Positions 32,311 through 41,775 of a DNA stretch of 54,507 bases are shown here, piece by piece (positions within the stretch are counted from its first letter, which is position 1; each line of letters starts with the position of its first letter). Source of the stretch: Bacillota bacterium (GTDB taxonomy: Bacteria > Bacillota > SHA-98 > UBA4971); NCBI GenBank assembly GCA_024653485.1, contig JANLFY010000010.1:1-54507 (forward strand), written 5' to 3'. The position numbers and the translations under genes are program-made. The notes under the pieces are model-generated. The model was not told where the DNA came from. It searched no databases and saw only the letters and a list, made by a program, of their open reading frames with translations.

Positions 32311-33875
32311 AGTCTCCACCCCTCACGTCCCAGCAGTCCGACCGCCTTGCCAAGGCGAGCCCACGCGAGGTAGCAGTCGAACAGAGCTTGGACCTGTCCG
32401 GACTTGGCGTTGTCCAGAGACTGCGTGGCTTCGATCACCTCGGCCATCACCGCCACACCCGCCTCGAAGCGCGCCTTGGTGATTCGGAGAGTCTCCTCGG
32501 CTTCACTCACCGTGCTCTTGGCCAGCTCGTGCCTTAGAAAAGCCTGCTTGAGCGAGACGACCGCGGCGTATACGTCCTCCTCTATCGCCTGTCTCTGGCG
32601 TTCGAGCGCGGACCGCTGCATCTCTAGGCTCGTTTGTGCTTGCGCGAGCCTCTCCCGGCTCACCCCTCCGTCCCAGAGAGGCCAGGACACCTCAATGCCC
32701 ACTCTGGTCACGGATGTCGGCTCTGATGCCGCTGCACCTCCAGAGCCGTAGCCCCCGAGCTCGTCGCGAGACCCCGTGCTCTCTTCGCTGCCGAGCGTCA
32801 GCGTCCAACCCGCCTGGCCTGATGTGAGACCGAGCGTTCCCGTGGCGGACACGGAGACGTCGCCCTCTCTCGAATAGGTCGTCGAGACGCCTACTGAAGG
32901 CCACAATGCTCTTCGCGCCGTATCCACGGAGGCGCGTGCTCGTTCCACTAGGAGACTCGCCTGCTTTATCTCCGTCCGGTTCTCGAGGGCTAGTCCGACG
33001 AGCTCTTCAAGATCTCGGTTCTGGTCTATTTCGCGGTCCTGGATATCGTCGACGAGCGCGAACGTCGTGTCCGCCGGAAGACCCAACAGCAGAGCCAGGG
33101 AACGCATGGACGCCATCACGTCGTCCGCGGCCTTGGCCTGATTGAACCTTGCCTGGTTGAGCTGGCTTTCGGCCTTCATGAGGTCGAGAGCGGTCGCCAC
33201 ACCCAGCGTCAGCTTGGTGCGCCCTTCGTGAACGAGACGGGTTGCCGCCTCGACGGCGCCGTCGCTCAAGGCCTTGATCTGCTGGGCTCTGAGCACGTTG
33301 AGGTACGCTGAAATCACGCTGTACGTCACGTTCTGTTTCGTCCTCTCCGCGTCGAGCTCTGCCTGGCGCACGTCCACGGCCGCGAGCTCCGCGGGTGAAA
33401 GGCCCACGCTGAACGGCGGGGGAAGCAGTCCTGGCAACGTTTGGCTCACCGTCAGGCGCACCGAGGAGTCAGTGGCGGACGTCGAACCCCCCGAGCTGCC
33501 CGTGCCTCCCGAGCCGCCCGAGCCTCCCGAACTCCCTCCGGGACCCGAGTCGGAGGTATGGTAAGTGGTGGCGTAGTGCGACCCCTGGAGCACGATCTTG
33601 GGCTGCCGGGACCCGCCGCTCTCCCGGAACTTGGATCGGGCGACCTCCAGCGCTTGGGAGCTAGTTACCACATCTGGATTCTGCTTGGCAGCGAGGTCGA
33701 GCGCCTCCGCCAACGTGAGCCGAACCGGCGGCGACGGCGTTGCGTCAGTCGCTTCGAGTCCTCGCGGGCACACGGTGGCGATGGCGAGCACGCTCACGCT
33801 CGCCGCGACCGCCACTGCCCAAAGCTTCGCGCGCCGGGGATGAATACGTTCGGTCGTCCTAGCGTTGGTCGTCAC
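32307..33875 (-). CDS. TolC family outer-membrane efflux protein (second of two)
   Basis: A 522-residue TolC/OEP-family protein with a signal peptide (LWAVAVAASVSVLAIATVC) and the two repeated helical halves seen in the family: LTLAEALDLAAKQNPDV in the first and VERARASVDTARRALWPSVGVSTTYS in the second. A Gly/Ser-rich insert (GPGGSSGGSGGSGGTGSSGG) sits in the first half where the barrel strands lie. The GTG at 33875 overlaps the first TolC gene in GTGA with GGAGGT upstream. It forms the outer-membrane channel for MacA-MacB. Its presence is direct evidence for an outer membrane in this organism. Confidence 0.92.
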   Translation of the reverse strand: MTTNARTTERIHPRRAKLWAVAVAASVSVLAIATVCPRGLEATDATPSPPVRLTLAEALDLAAKQNPDVVTSSQALEVARSKFRESGGSRQPKIVLQGSHYATTYHTSDSGPGGSSGGSGGSGGTGSSGGSTSATDSSVRLTVSQTLPGLLPPPFSVGLSPAELAAVDVRQAELDAERTKQNVTYSVISAYLNVLRAQQIKALSDGAVEAATRLVHEGRTKLTLGVATALDLMKAESQLNQARFNQAKAADDVMASMRSLALLLGLPADTTFALVDDIQDREIDQNRDLEELVGLALENRTEIKQASLLVERARASVDTARRALWPSVGVSTTYSREGDVSVSATGTLGLTSGQAGWTLTLGSEESTGSRDELGGYGSGGAAASEPTSVTRVGIEVSWPLWDGGVSRERLAQAQTSLEMQRSALERQRQAIEEDVYAAVVSLKQAFLRHELAKSTVSEAEETLRITKARFEAGVAVMAEVIEATQSLDNAKSGQVQALFDCYLAWARLGKAVGLLGREGWRL

Positions 33876-35035
33876 GACGCGGTACCTCCATTTTCGATGC
33901 TCGTGTCGCCGATGGCCCGCTTGAACTGCGATCGCGCCACGTTGTAGTCGTACACTGCTTGCAGCGCGTCGATCCTGCTTTGAGTGTACTGATTCTGCGC
34001 AGTGAGTACATCCAGGTTAGTGGCCATGTCCGCTTCGAAGAGGAGCTGCGTCACGCGCAAGTTTTCCTCGGCTTCAGCGACTTTCTTGGCTGTCAGCTGA
34101 ACCTTCGCTTCGGCCTGTTTGAGTGCCACATATGCCTGGCGGACCGTCATCGATATCTTGTTCTTTTGCTCCTCGAGCCTCACCCTGGCGTCTTCCGCCG
34201 CCAGCTTTGCCCGCTCGTACGTGAGCCTTGGCGTGAAGTCGTTGTCTGAAAGAGTGACATTCATGTCAGCCGCTTCCACACTCGACTGAGCCTGCGCGAT
34301 CTCGACTCGGTGCTCGAGGGCGAAGGCGATGCTCGCCTCGAGGCCGAGGTCTCCCGTCTCCTCGTGAGAGAACTCGTCGCGCAAGCGAAGAACAGTCTCC
34401 GGAGCGAATCCGATCGCTTGGTTCAGCGCGACCATCGCAAGGTCCCTGTTGAGCGTGGCGCTCGCTACGCTGTTCTGCGCGGACGCGACTTGGTTCTCAG
34501 CCCTGATCAGGTCCAGCTTCGTGGCCATGCCCACTCTCTCTTTTGCCTTGGCGATCTCGAGCTGCTTTTCCGCCAGGTCGAGCGCCTGCTCTGAGATGGA
34601 CACGAGGTGTTCCGCCTTGAGAAGGGAATAGTACTGCTGATCCGCACTGAGGACCGCGTCCTGCTTGGCGATGTCCAGGTTCTTCTTCGCGACTTCCAGG
34701 CTCACGCGGGCCTGATATACTGACGTAGGCGATGGTCTGGTGAGGCTAGTGGCCTCCGCTTGGGCGAGTGCAAGCTCGGCGTCTTTCACCGAGCTTGTAG
34801 CCAAGAGCACGCTCGCGCTGCATTTCAGAGCCAGCTGGCGGCATTCCTCGAGGCTGACCTCTCTTACATTCGCTACGGGTTCGTCCACACTTTCGCTTTC
34901 ACCCGCGCTCCCGCCCGCCAATGCCGGGGATGAGAGCGCCGTTGCGACAAGCAGCATGACCACAACCGCCCAACGAGATCTCTTGATACCTGTGATACCC
35001 GCGCAACACCTCGGCAGCGACATCCTGAGTGACAT
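33872..35035 (-). CDS. TolC family protein (first of two)
   Basis: A 387-residue, shorter TolC-like protein with a signal peptide (RWAVVVMLLVATALSSPALA) and mainly long helices (VSLEECRQLALKCSASVLLATSSV; MTVRQAYVALKQAEAKVQLTAKKVAEAEENLRVTQLLFEADMAT in the C-terminal half). It is about 100 residues shorter than usual and the barrel-strand parts look reduced, so it could be a periplasmic helical partner rather than a full channel. The ATG at 35035 follows GGAGGGAGG. Head of the exporter operon, translationally coupled to the second TolC. Confidence 0.87.
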   Translation of the reverse strand: MSLRMSLPRCCAGITGIKRSRWAVVVMLLVATALSSPALAGGSAGESESVDEPVANVREVSLEECRQLALKCSASVLLATSSVKDAELALAQAEATSLTRPSPTSVYQARVSLEVAKKNLDIAKQDAVLSADQQYYSLLKAEHLVSISEQALDLAEKQLEIAKAKERVGMATKLDLIRAENQVASAQNSVASATLNRDLAMVALNQAIGFAPETVLRLRDEFSHEETGDLGLEASIAFALEHRVEIAQAQSSVEAADMNVTLSDNDFTPRLTYERAKLAAEDARVRLEEQKNKISMTVRQAYVALKQAEAKVQLTAKKVAEAEENLRVTQLLFEADMATNLDVLTAQNQYTQSRIDALQAVYDYNVARSQFKRAIGDTSIENGGTAS

Positions 35036-35682
35036 CGTGAACCGTTCCTCCCTCCAAAACCCTAGCTTTCAGACCCCACAACTCCGGCTGCCCTCCCGAA
35101 CACCTCTTCCGCTCGCCATACTCAACGTCCGGCCCCAGAGAGGCGCTCAAAAGAGGGGGTGCCCGGAGGCAGCCCCCGAACAGCGTGAACTGCTACCAAC
35201 AGGATAGACGTATGAGGCTGATGGTCTCTTCAGAGCACCATCGGGGCGGAGAACCCCCGACCAGGTGGAGAGCCCCCGACTAGGTGGAGAACCCCCGACT
35301 AGGCGGACAGCCGCGCCTGGACGGAAGGCCGCGACTAGAGGGAGAGCTCCCGAGCCCCGGCCTCTGACACCTCCTATCGCGCCGGGTTTCCTCATGAGGC
35401 CGCGCTCACGGAACTGGGTCTTCTCCCTGACTTTCGTTCATCACTATTGCTAACGCGCAGCACGTGAAGAAAGTGTGACAGAAAAACGAACGTTTTGTGA
35501 ACACACGGCGGTCTCGAGCGCGGGTGAGGGCGACGCACGTGGCTGCCACTTCCGCTTCTGCCATTTCTGGCCCCATTCCTTCTCGGCCATCTGGGCCTCA
35601 GTAACAGCTTCCGTCCCTCACGCTTCTGGGGCAGCTCTTGGTTCCTTGGAGCCTTCGGGTTCTCTCTGCCTGTCTGGCCTCC
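35036..35682. other. Intergenic region between histidine kinase and TolC genes
   Basis: Separates the two-component genes from the exporter operon on the same strand. It holds the 19-bp array at 35243-35354 and a small inverted repeat AAAACG-AA-CGTTTT near 35482. A short AT-richer segment at 35430-35500 may contain a minus-strand promoter, but no convincing -35/-10 pair was found. Sequence at 35560-35680 continues the CCTCGG/CTTCC pattern of the kinase tail beyond its stop codon. Confidence 0.55.
35243..35354. repeat. 18-19-bp tandem repeat, 6 units
   Basis: Units start at 35243, 35263, 35282, 35301, 35319 and 35337. The two best match AGGTGGAGAGCCCCCGACT and AGGTGGAGAACCCCCGACT; the outer ones are diverged. 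The array lies upstream of the TolC operon. Confidence 0.88.
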
Positions 35683-37701
35683 TCAGTTCCCCCTCGGCTC
35701 CCTTACGTCCTCAAGTCCTTCAGCAGATCCTTCGGTATCGTTGGCCACTTCAGCCACTTCAACCGCCCCAGCTCCCTCGGCCGCGAGAGTTCCCTCGCGC
35801 ACCATGTCCGCGTTCTCCAACGCCGCCACCTTGTCCGCTTCCGCCGAGCCAATCTGGTTGATTCCCTCGGTCACTTCCGGCGCTGCCGCCTCCTCGCTTT
35901 CTGCGACCCCTTCGACGCACTCAGACTCGTCTCGCGGCACAGCGGGGAGCGTGAAGCTGAATCTCGAACCTTTCCCGGGCTCGCTTTCCACGTCAACCCG
36001 TCCTCCATGCGCCGTGACTATCTGTCTCACGATAGCGAGGCCGAGGCCTGTTCCACCGAGCGCCCGCGCGCGCGACTTCTCGACCCTGTGAAAGCGCTCC
36101 CATACATACGGAAGGTCCTCAACGGGAATCCCGGGGCCGTGATCCCGCACGCTCACAGTGACCTCGTTCCCGGAAGACCGCGCCTGAATCGCGATGGCGC
36201 TTCCTGGCGGAGAGAACCTCACGGCGTTGCTGAGCAGGTTGATCAGCACCTGCTCCACACGGTCTTCGTTCGCTAGGATGAGCGGGAGGTGCACGGGGAT
36301 GTCAACCTCCACTTGGACCTGGTGTTCGCGCAACTGCGGGGTTAGCTTGAATAGAACCCGGGAAACGAGCTGGGATGCGTTTATGGGATTGAGATCCCAA
36401 CTGACCCTGCCCGACTCCATCAGCGCAAGGTCGAGGAGGTCGTGTATGAGACGGTTCAGACGCAGCGTCTCCCTGTGCATCACCTGAATGTACTGTCTCT
36501 TGACGGTCTCGTCGGAGATCACGTCATCCATCATGGCCTCCAAGAAACCTTGGATGGACGTGAGCGGCGTGCGAAGCTCGTGGGAGACGTTTGCGACGAA
36601 ATCCCGGCGGAGCTGCTCGAGCTGACGGACCTCGGTAATGTCCTGGAAGACCCCCACGGCACCGCAAACTCCGCTTTGCGTCTCCTTGAGAGGGGCTACG
36701 TGCACCAACCCAAACGTCTTCCCGTCAGCGAGCTTGAACTCCGCCGATTCCTCCTCTCCACGCTGGAGGACTCCGGAGAAAAGCTCGGCGAGGGCGGGAC
36801 ACGCTGCGAGGCCTGTAAGAGAACTACCCAGCAAGCCGGTGTCTTCACACTTCAGGATTCGGGCGGCCGCGGGATTGGCCAGGATAACCTTGCCGAGCTC
36901 GTTCGTGGCGACGACGCCCTCCGACATGTTGGAGAGGATGTTCTCGATCCTCAGCTTCTCCCTGCGAAGGGTGCCCACGGTCTGATCGAGCACGTCGGAT
37001 AGGTGATTGAAACTCTGCGCTAGCTGCCCAAGCTCATCGCGTGACGTAGAGGCTATCTTCTGTGTGAAATCGCCCCTGGCCATTTCCAGCGTGATTCTGC
37101 TCATTGCCTTGAGGGGCCGGGATATGGAACGGGAGAGGAAGTAGGCGAGGAACCCAGAGACGAGTATCGCGATGCCGGCGGCGTGGGCGATCAGGCGTTG
37201 GACCGAGCTGACCATGGCTGCGATGTCAGCGACAGGCGTGAAAAGCACTAAGAGTCCTACTACTTGGCTCTTCGGCCTTATGGGGACCGCCACCGAGAGC
37301 ATGGTCTGGTTGAACCTGGGGCTGAAGTTCCGCTTGGCGACGACCTCTCCTTTCAGGAGGCGTCGATTGTCCTCCTCGTCCAGCCGCAGTTGAGGCGGGC
37401 CGGGTAGGCGCGCGCCGCCCGCAAGGATGAAGCCGTCCTTATCCACGATAGCCATGCGAACATCCTGCGCATAGCCCAGCGTTCCCAGGGTGCGGTCGAG
37501 AGAAGCGAGATGCTCCCCCTTTTCGAGATAGGATTCGATGAGTTCGCCGATGGCCTTGCCCCTTTGCACCAGCTGACGTTCTCTTACAGAGTAATAGTAG
37601 CTCGCGAAGAGCTGGGACATGACGACGCCCACAGCCAGCAACGTCAGCAGCGCAACGACCAGGTATGACACTAAGAGCTTGGCGAAGAGGCTTCTCAACA
37701 T
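35683..37701 (-). CDS. Membrane-bound sensor histidine kinase with HAMP and PAS domains
   Basis: A 672-residue PhoR/WalK-type kinase. TM1 (about 8-30), an extracytoplasmic sensor region, TM2 (about 170-190), HAMP, PAS ([22 protein letters not shown]), HisKA with the phospho-His in [13 protein letters not shown], and HATPase with N-box [18 protein letters not shown] and [10 protein letters not shown]. The last 80 or so residues after the ATPase domain are an acidic Glu/Ala/Val tail that is not part of the family. It starts one base after the response regulator stop, so the two form one unit. It lies upstream of, and on the same strand as, the exporter operon, which may be its target. Confidence 0.95.
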   Translation of the reverse strand: MLRSLFAKLLVSYLVVALLTLLAVGVVMSQLFASYYYSVRERQLVQRGKAIGELIESYLEKGEHLASLDRTLGTLGYAQDVRMAIVDKDGFILAGGARLPGPPQLRLDEEDNRRLLKGEVVAKRNFSPRFNQTMLSVAVPIRPKSQVVGLLVLFTPVADIAAMVSSVQRLIAHAAGIAILVSGFLAYFLSRSISRPLKAMSRITLEMARGDFTQKIASTSRDELGQLAQSFNHLSDVLDQTVGTLRREKLRIENILSNMSEGVVATNELGKVILANPAAARILKCEDTGLLGSSLTGLAACPALAELFSGVLQRGEEESAEFKLADGKTFGLVHVAPLKETQSGVCGAVGVFQDITEVRQLEQLRRDFVANVSHELRTPLTSIQGFLEAMMDDVISDETVKRQYIQVMHRETLRLNRLIHDLLDLALMESGRVSWDLNPINASQLVSRVLFKLTPQLREHQVQVEVDIPVHLPLILANEDRVEQVLINLLSNAVRFSPPGSAIAIQARSSGNEVTVSVRDHGPGIPVEDLPYVWERFHRVEKSRARALGGTGLGLAIVRQIVTAHGGRVDVESEPGKGSRFSFTLPAVPRDESECVEGVAESEEAAAPEVTEGINQIGSAEADKVAALENADMVREGTLAAEGAGAVEVAEVANDTEGSAEGLEDVREPRGN

Positions 37702-38394
37702 CTACTCGCTCGCCTCTAGCTTGTAGCCGCGTCCCCATACGGTCTTGATGTAGGAGACTGCGCCGTTGGTGTTGAGTTTCTCACGCAACCGCTTGATATG
37801 AGTATCCACCGTGCGCGGGTCGCCAAGGTAATCGTAGCCCCACACTTCTTCGAGCAGCTGTTCGCGGCTGTACACGCGGCCTGGGTGGCACACCAGGAAC
37901 CATAGGAGCTCGAACTCCTTAGGGGTGACGGCGATCTCCTTGTCCCTCAACGTCACCCGGTTTGCGTCTCGGTCGACGGTGAGATCCCGATAGCTCGCCA
38001 CCCGCCCACCGTTTCCGGGACTTCCGGCCGCCCTCCGCAGCACCGCCTTCACGCGCGCGACCATTTCTCGTGGACTGAACGGCTTCGGTACGTAGTCGTC
38101 CGCGCCGAGCTCGAGTCCGAGTACCCGGTCAAACTCATCGGTACGGGCACTGAGCATGATGATTGGCACGTTCGAGGCCTTCTTCACCTCTCTGCAGACC
38201 GTCCAGCCGTCGACCTTGGGCAACATTATGTCGAGTATGATGAGGTCCGGGCTCGTGGCCTTGACCTTGTCGAGCGCCTCCTCTCCGTTGCTCGCCATTT
38301 CCACGCGGAAGCCCTCGTTTTCGAGGTACATGCGCACGAGCTCCCTCACGGATTCCTCGTCTTCCACGACCAGGATGGTGCCTGCCTTGCTCAA
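37702..38394 (-). CDS. OmpR/PhoB family response regulator
   Basis: A 230-residue regulator with receiver domain (acidic pocket E11/D12, phospho-acceptor D55 in LIILDIMLPKVDGW, Lys in DDYVPKPF) and a winged-helix OmpR-type DNA-binding domain (TPKEFELLWFLVCHPGRVYS; RTVDTHIKRLREKL). I place the start at TTG 38394, 6 bases from GGGAG, because that gives the family's normal N-terminus. A GTG at 38493 would add 33 Arg/Gly-rich residues read from repeat-like DNA. It is activated by the kinase encoded directly downstream. Confidence 0.94.
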   Translation of the reverse strand: MSKAGTILVVEDEESVRELVRMYLENEGFRVEMASNGEEALDKVKATSPDLIILDIMLPKVDGWTVCREVKKASNVPIIMLSARTDEFDRVLGLELGADDYVPKPFSPREMVARVKAVLRRAAGSPGNGGRVASYRDLTVDRDANRVTLRDKEIAVTPKEFELLWFLVCHPGRVYSREQLLEEVWGYDYLGDPRTVDTHIKRLREKLNTNGAVSYIKTVWGRGYKLEASE

Positions 38395-38493
38395 CGCCGC
38401 TCCCGCCTCCTCCCCTCCAGACGCCGGGGCGTTCCACCCCTGGCCTTTGCGCGCGCCTCCGCGCGTCTCCCCGCGCCTACGCCGCGCCCTCAC

Positions 38494-38562
38494 GCTGGCG
38501 CCCGTGGGCTGGCGCTCGTGCGCTGACGCCTGTGCGCCGTGCCCGTGCGCTGGCGCCTATGC
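38494..38562. repeat. 14-bp tandem repeat, 5 units
   Basis: Units GCTGGCGCCCGTGG (38494), GCTGGCGCTCGTGC (38508), GCTGACGCCTGTGC (38522), a 13-bp GCCGTGCCCGTGC (38536) and GCTGGCGCCTATGC (38549). It lies in the leader of the response regulator gene. Confidence 0.9.
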
Positions 38563-38637
38563 GACGGCGGCCCCGCCTCGACCTGCGAGAGGTCTCTCTT
38601 CGTCACGTCGCGTTGGAGGACCCCGCTCTCAAGAACG

Positions 38638-38643
38638 ATTATA
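38638..38643 (-). promoter_or_regulatory. Consensus -10 box (TATAAT) for the two-component operon
   Basis: Read on the minus strand this is a perfect TATAAT about 245 bases before the response regulator start. The -35 region is weak (TGGAAT), so the promoter is tentative. Confidence 0.4.
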
Positions 38644-38822
38644 CCCGTCTCTCTTGACGGATTCCATGACAAGAACCAAGAGCGAGGCCGCAGGGAGGGA
38701 CGTTGACCGGATCGTGTCCGGATAGTGTCTTGATCGATCGTGAAGCAAGGAGTTCCGCCCATGGACGGCGAATGATCCATACGGAGCGGTAGGCGTGAGA
38801 GCGACAGGGAGGGGCAAGCGGA

Positions 38823-39860
38823 ATGACCGGAGAGATGAGGGCCGTCATCAAACCAACTGCGGGGCCCGGGGCGGCAACGACTAAGGTGCCGATCCCGGGC
38901 GTAGGTCCAAGGGATGTGCTGATCAGGGTCAAGGCCACCGCGATATGCGGAACGGACATCCACATCTACAACTGGGATCCATGGTCGCAGTCCAGGATCC
39001 ATCCCCCGAGGGTATTCGGCCACGAGTTCTGCGGAGAAGTGGTCGAGGTTGGGCCGCAAGTAAGGTCGGCCGCCCCGGGGGATTTCGTTTCCGCCGAGAC
39101 CCACATCACGTGCGGCACGTGCTTTCACTGTCGCACCGGCAAAGGCCACATCTGCCAGAACGTGGAGATAGTAGGTGTCGATAGGGACGGGTGCTTCGCG
39201 GAATACGTAGTCGTCCCCGAAGAAAACGTTTGGAGAGTAGCGCCCGACGTTCCGCTCGAGATCGCGGCCATACACGACCCACTCGGGAACGCCGTGCACA
39301 CGGTCTTCTCGGCGGACGTGGCCGCGGCGACGGTCGCCATCATCGGTATGGGTCCCATAGGTCTGTGCGCCATTCCCATAGCGCGCATGGCGGGCGCGAC
39401 GCGCGTCTTCGTGACTGACGTAAACGACTACCGCCTTGATCTCTCAAGGAAGCTCGGCGCTGACTTGGTCATCAATTCGAGACGCGAGGACCCCGTGAGA
39501 CTTATGAGCGACGCCACGGACGGCATGGGAGTCGATGTCGTGCTCGAAATGTCAGGACATCCTGACGGCATCAGGCAGGGCCTCGCGGCGCTGCGAAAAG
39601 GCGGACAGATGAGCCTCTTGGGGTTGCCGTCACGACCGGTCGAGCTGGACCTCGCCAATGGCGTCATATTCAAAGGCGCCACTCTGAAAGGCATCTCGGG
39701 CAGGGAAATGTTCGCGACTTGGTACAAGGTTGCAGCTTTGTTGCGAGCGGGCCTAGACGTGTCGCCGGTGATCACCCATAGGTTCCCGCTGGACGAGTTC
39801 GAGGACGCCATGGAACTCGCGCGGTCAGGGAGCTGCGGGAAGATAGTTCTATTCCCGTAG
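38823..39860 (+). CDS. tdh: L-threonine 3-dehydrogenase
   Basis: Oxidises L-threonine with NAD+ to 2-amino-3-ketobutyrate. The 345-residue protein is a zinc-dependent medium-chain dehydrogenase: catalytic zinc region C42 (ICGTDIHIYNWD) and GHE (66-68), structural zinc C97, C100, C103 and C111, Rossmann motif IGMGPIGLCAIPIARMAGA, and the threonine-dehydrogenase signature ISGREMFATWYK. The ATG at 38823 follows AGGGAGGGG. The partner kbl lies downstream on the same strand, but 711 bp of repeat-rich DNA separates them. Together they turn threonine into glycine and acetyl-CoA. Confidence 0.96.
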   Translation: MTGEMRAVIKPTAGPGAATTKVPIPGVGPRDVLIRVKATAICGTDIHIYNWDPWSQSRIHPPRVFGHEFCGEVVEVGPQVRSAAPGDFVSAETHITCGTCFHCRTGKGHICQNVEIVGVDRDGCFAEYVVVPEENVWRVAPDVPLEIAAIHDPLGNAVHTVFSADVAAATVAIIGMGPIGLCAIPIARMAGATRVFVTDVNDYRLDLSRKLGADLVINSRREDPVRLMSDATDGMGVDVVLEMSGHPDGIRQGLAALRKGGQMSLLGLPSRPVELDLANGVIFKGATLKGISGREMFATWYKVAALLRAGLDVSPVITHRFPLDEFEDAMELARSGSCGKIVLFP

Positions 39861-39962
39861 GCCGGGCGACGTCCGGGGCGCCGCCCGGATCGGACCGGCT
39901 CGGGATCCCTCTGACCGGCTTCCGATCCCTTCGGCGGGCGCGGAGCGGCTCTGACAGGGCAG

Positions 39963-39986
39963 GATCAGCACGAGTCCGTGCTGATC
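39963..39986. terminator. Perfect 10-bp hairpin after tdh
   Basis: GATCAGCACG and CGTGCTGATC pair exactly around AGTC, about 100 bp after the tdh stop. No T run follows, so it may be an mRNA-end structure rather than an intrinsic terminator. Confidence 0.4.
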
Positions 39987-40087
39987 GAAGCACGGTCCGA
40001 ACAGCCGTGACAGCATAATCATGATGGAGGGAGGGAATACCGCAGACCCCGAGGAGCGATGGTCCCGAGGAGCGATGAAAGACACCG

Positions 40088-40191
40088 GATGAGGTGCCGA
40101 GAAAGGGTGTCGCGAAAAGGCGCCGTGAGAAGGCACCGTGTGAAGGCGCCGTGAAGTGGTGCCGTGGGAGGAAGCCCTGAGGCGGTGCCGA
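40088..40191. repeat. 13-bp tandem repeat, 8 units
   Basis: At exact 13-bp steps from 40088: GATGAGGTGCCGA, GAAAGGGTGTCGC, GAAAAGGCGCCGT, GAGAAGGCACCGT, GTGAAGGCGCCGT, GAAGTGGTGCCGT, a diverged unit, and GAGGCGGTGCCGA. The consensus is GAgaaGGcgCCgt. Confidence 0.92.
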
Positions 40192-40571
40192 GCGCGGCAG
40201 CTGGGAGCGACGCTGGCGCGACGCCCGTGTGAGGAGTGCGAGCAGCGCCTGGGACGCGAGCAGCGCTCGATCTGGGAGCGGTGGCCGCGGTGCGGGCGGC
40301 GCTCGACGCGCTACCAGCCAGCGACCGGAGTGCGGGCGACCGAGGCGGCGCGACCGAGGCAGAGTCACCGACGTGAGCGGTGGCCGGAGTGTGAGAAGCC
40401 CGCGCAGCGCGCAATGCGGCCGGGACGCCTGCGGAACCGGACAGTCGGATGCGAGCGCCACCTCAGTTGTGGGCGGCGTCTTCGGTGCGATCCTCGATGC
40501 GAGCAGGACCTGGTGCGAGTGTGGCGCAAGCAGGCGACGAGTTCAGCGGGGTCGTGCGGAAACGAAGTGTC

Positions 40572-41750
40572 ATGAAGGACGCATTGGCATTTGTGCAGGA
40601 GGAACTCAACGAGCTGAAGAGGCAGGGGCTTTTCAGGCTTCCAAGGGTGCTCGAAGGGGAGCAGCGGGCAAAGGCCGTCTTCGACGGGCGGACCGTCGTG
40701 AACCTCTCGTCGAACAACTACCTCGGCCTTGCCACCCATCCCAAGCTGCGCGAAGCCGCGAAGAGGGCCGTCGACGAGCTCGGAGTGGGCTCGGGCGCGG
40801 TCCGCACCATCGCAGGCACGATGGAGCTTCACTTGGAGCTCGAGAGGAGACTGGCGGAGTTCAAGAAGACCGAGGCCGTGCTAGTGTTCCAGTCGGGGTT
40901 CACGGCAAACGCCGGCACCGTGTCGTGTATCCTCGGGCGGGAGGACGTGATCATCAGCGACCAGCTCAACCACGCCAGCATCATCGACGGTGCGCGCCTG
41001 AGCAGGGCGGAGATCAAAGTGTTTCCACACCGGGACGTGAACGCCATGCGAAAGCTGCTCGAGGAGTCAAAGGGCGCGAGGCGGGTGCTCGTCATCACGG
41101 ACGGAGTGTTCAGCATGGACGGCGACATTGCGCCGCTGCCCGAGATCATACGAGTGGCAAAAGAGTACGGTGCCATCACCATGGTCGACGACGCTCACGC
41201 TAGCGGCGTGCTGGGCACGAACGGGCGCGGCACAGTGGACCATTTCGGCCTGCACGGGCAGGTGGACATCCAGGTGGGGACTCTCTCAAAGGCCATCGGA
41301 TGCCTGGGCGGGTACGTGGCGGGGAGCCGGGCGCTCATCGAGTACCTGCTCCAGCGAGGGCGGCCCATCCTCTTCAGCACGTCCCACCCGCCGGCGGTGA
41401 CCGCGGTAGCCCTGGGGGCCCTGGACATACTGCTCAACGAACCGGAGCTCATCGAGCGACTGTGGGACAACGCGAGGTTCTTCAAGAAGGGCTTGCAGGA
41501 CTTGGGCTTCAACACCGGCATCAGCGAGACTCCCATAACCCCGGTCATCGTGGGGGATGGACCGCTCGCGATGAAGCTGTCCGACCGGCTTTTCGAGGAA
41601 GGAGTGTTCGCCCAGGGCATAGCGTACCCCACCGTCCCGGTGGGCGCGGCGCGCGTGAGAACCATCGTGACGGCAGAGCATACGAAGGAGGACCTGAGCT
41701 TCGCGCTCGACGTGTTCGCCGAGGTCGGGAGGGAGCTCGGGATAGTCTGA
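40572..41750 (+). CDS. kbl: Glycine C-acetyltransferase (2-amino-3-ketobutyrate CoA ligase)
   Basis: Splits 2-amino-3-ketobutyrate with CoA into glycine and acetyl-CoA. The 392-residue PLP enzyme of the alpha-oxoamine synthase family shows [14 protein letters not shown], the glycine-rich [11 protein letters not shown], the [10 protein letters not shown] cofactor motif, the PLP lysine K240 in [13 protein letters not shown], and [10 protein letters not shown]. The length and the adjacent threonine dehydrogenase support Kbl over KAS or biotin synthases (BioF). The ATG at 40572 begins the conserved N-terminus; the frame is open upstream through repeats. The ribosome-binding site is weak (GGAAACGAAG). 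Confidence 0.94.
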   Translation: MKDALAFVQEELNELKRQGLFRLPRVLEGEQRAKAVFDGRTVVNLSSNNYLGLATHPKLREAAKRAVDELGVGSGAVRTIAGTMELHLELERRLAEFKKTEAVLVFQSGFTANAGTVSCILGREDVIISDQLNHASIIDGARLSRAEIKVFPHRDVNAMRKLLEESKGARRVLVITDGVFSMDGDIAPLPEIIRVAKEYGAITMVDDAHASGVLGTNGRGTVDHFGLHGQVDIQVGTLSKAIGCLGGYVAGSRALIEYLLQRGRPILFSTSHPPAVTAVALGALDILLNEPELIERLWDNARFFKKGLQDLGFNTGISETPITPVIVGDGPLAMKLSDRLFEEGVFAQGIAYPTVPVGAARVRTIVTAEHTKEDLSFALDVFAEVGRELGIV

Positions 41751-41775
41751 GGGCGGTCGCGGCTGCATTTACCAC

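Larger units (their letters stand above)
38395..38822. other. Divergent region between response regulator and tdh
   Basis: Contains the 14-bp array at 38494-38562 and a minus-strand -10 box at 38638-38643. Nothing else is recognisable. A TTGACG on the plus strand at 38655 has no matching -10. Confidence 0.55.
39861..40571. other. Repeat-rich spacer between tdh and kbl
   Basis: No gene is supported. The spacer has the hairpin at 39963-39986, two 16-bp CCGAGGAGCGATGGTC-like copies near 40053-40084, the 13-bp array at 40088-40191, and then degenerate GCGAGCAGCGC/GGGAGCG sequence to about 40500. Long open frames on both strands follow from the lack of stop codons in GC-rich repeats and code for Arg/Pro/Ala-rich sequence. 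Confidence 0.7.

Noticed and set aside
39772-40461. Long minus-strand frame opposite the tdh-kbl spacer
   Set aside because: It translates repeat DNA into Arg/Pro/Ser-rich sequence without domains and overlaps the end of tdh.
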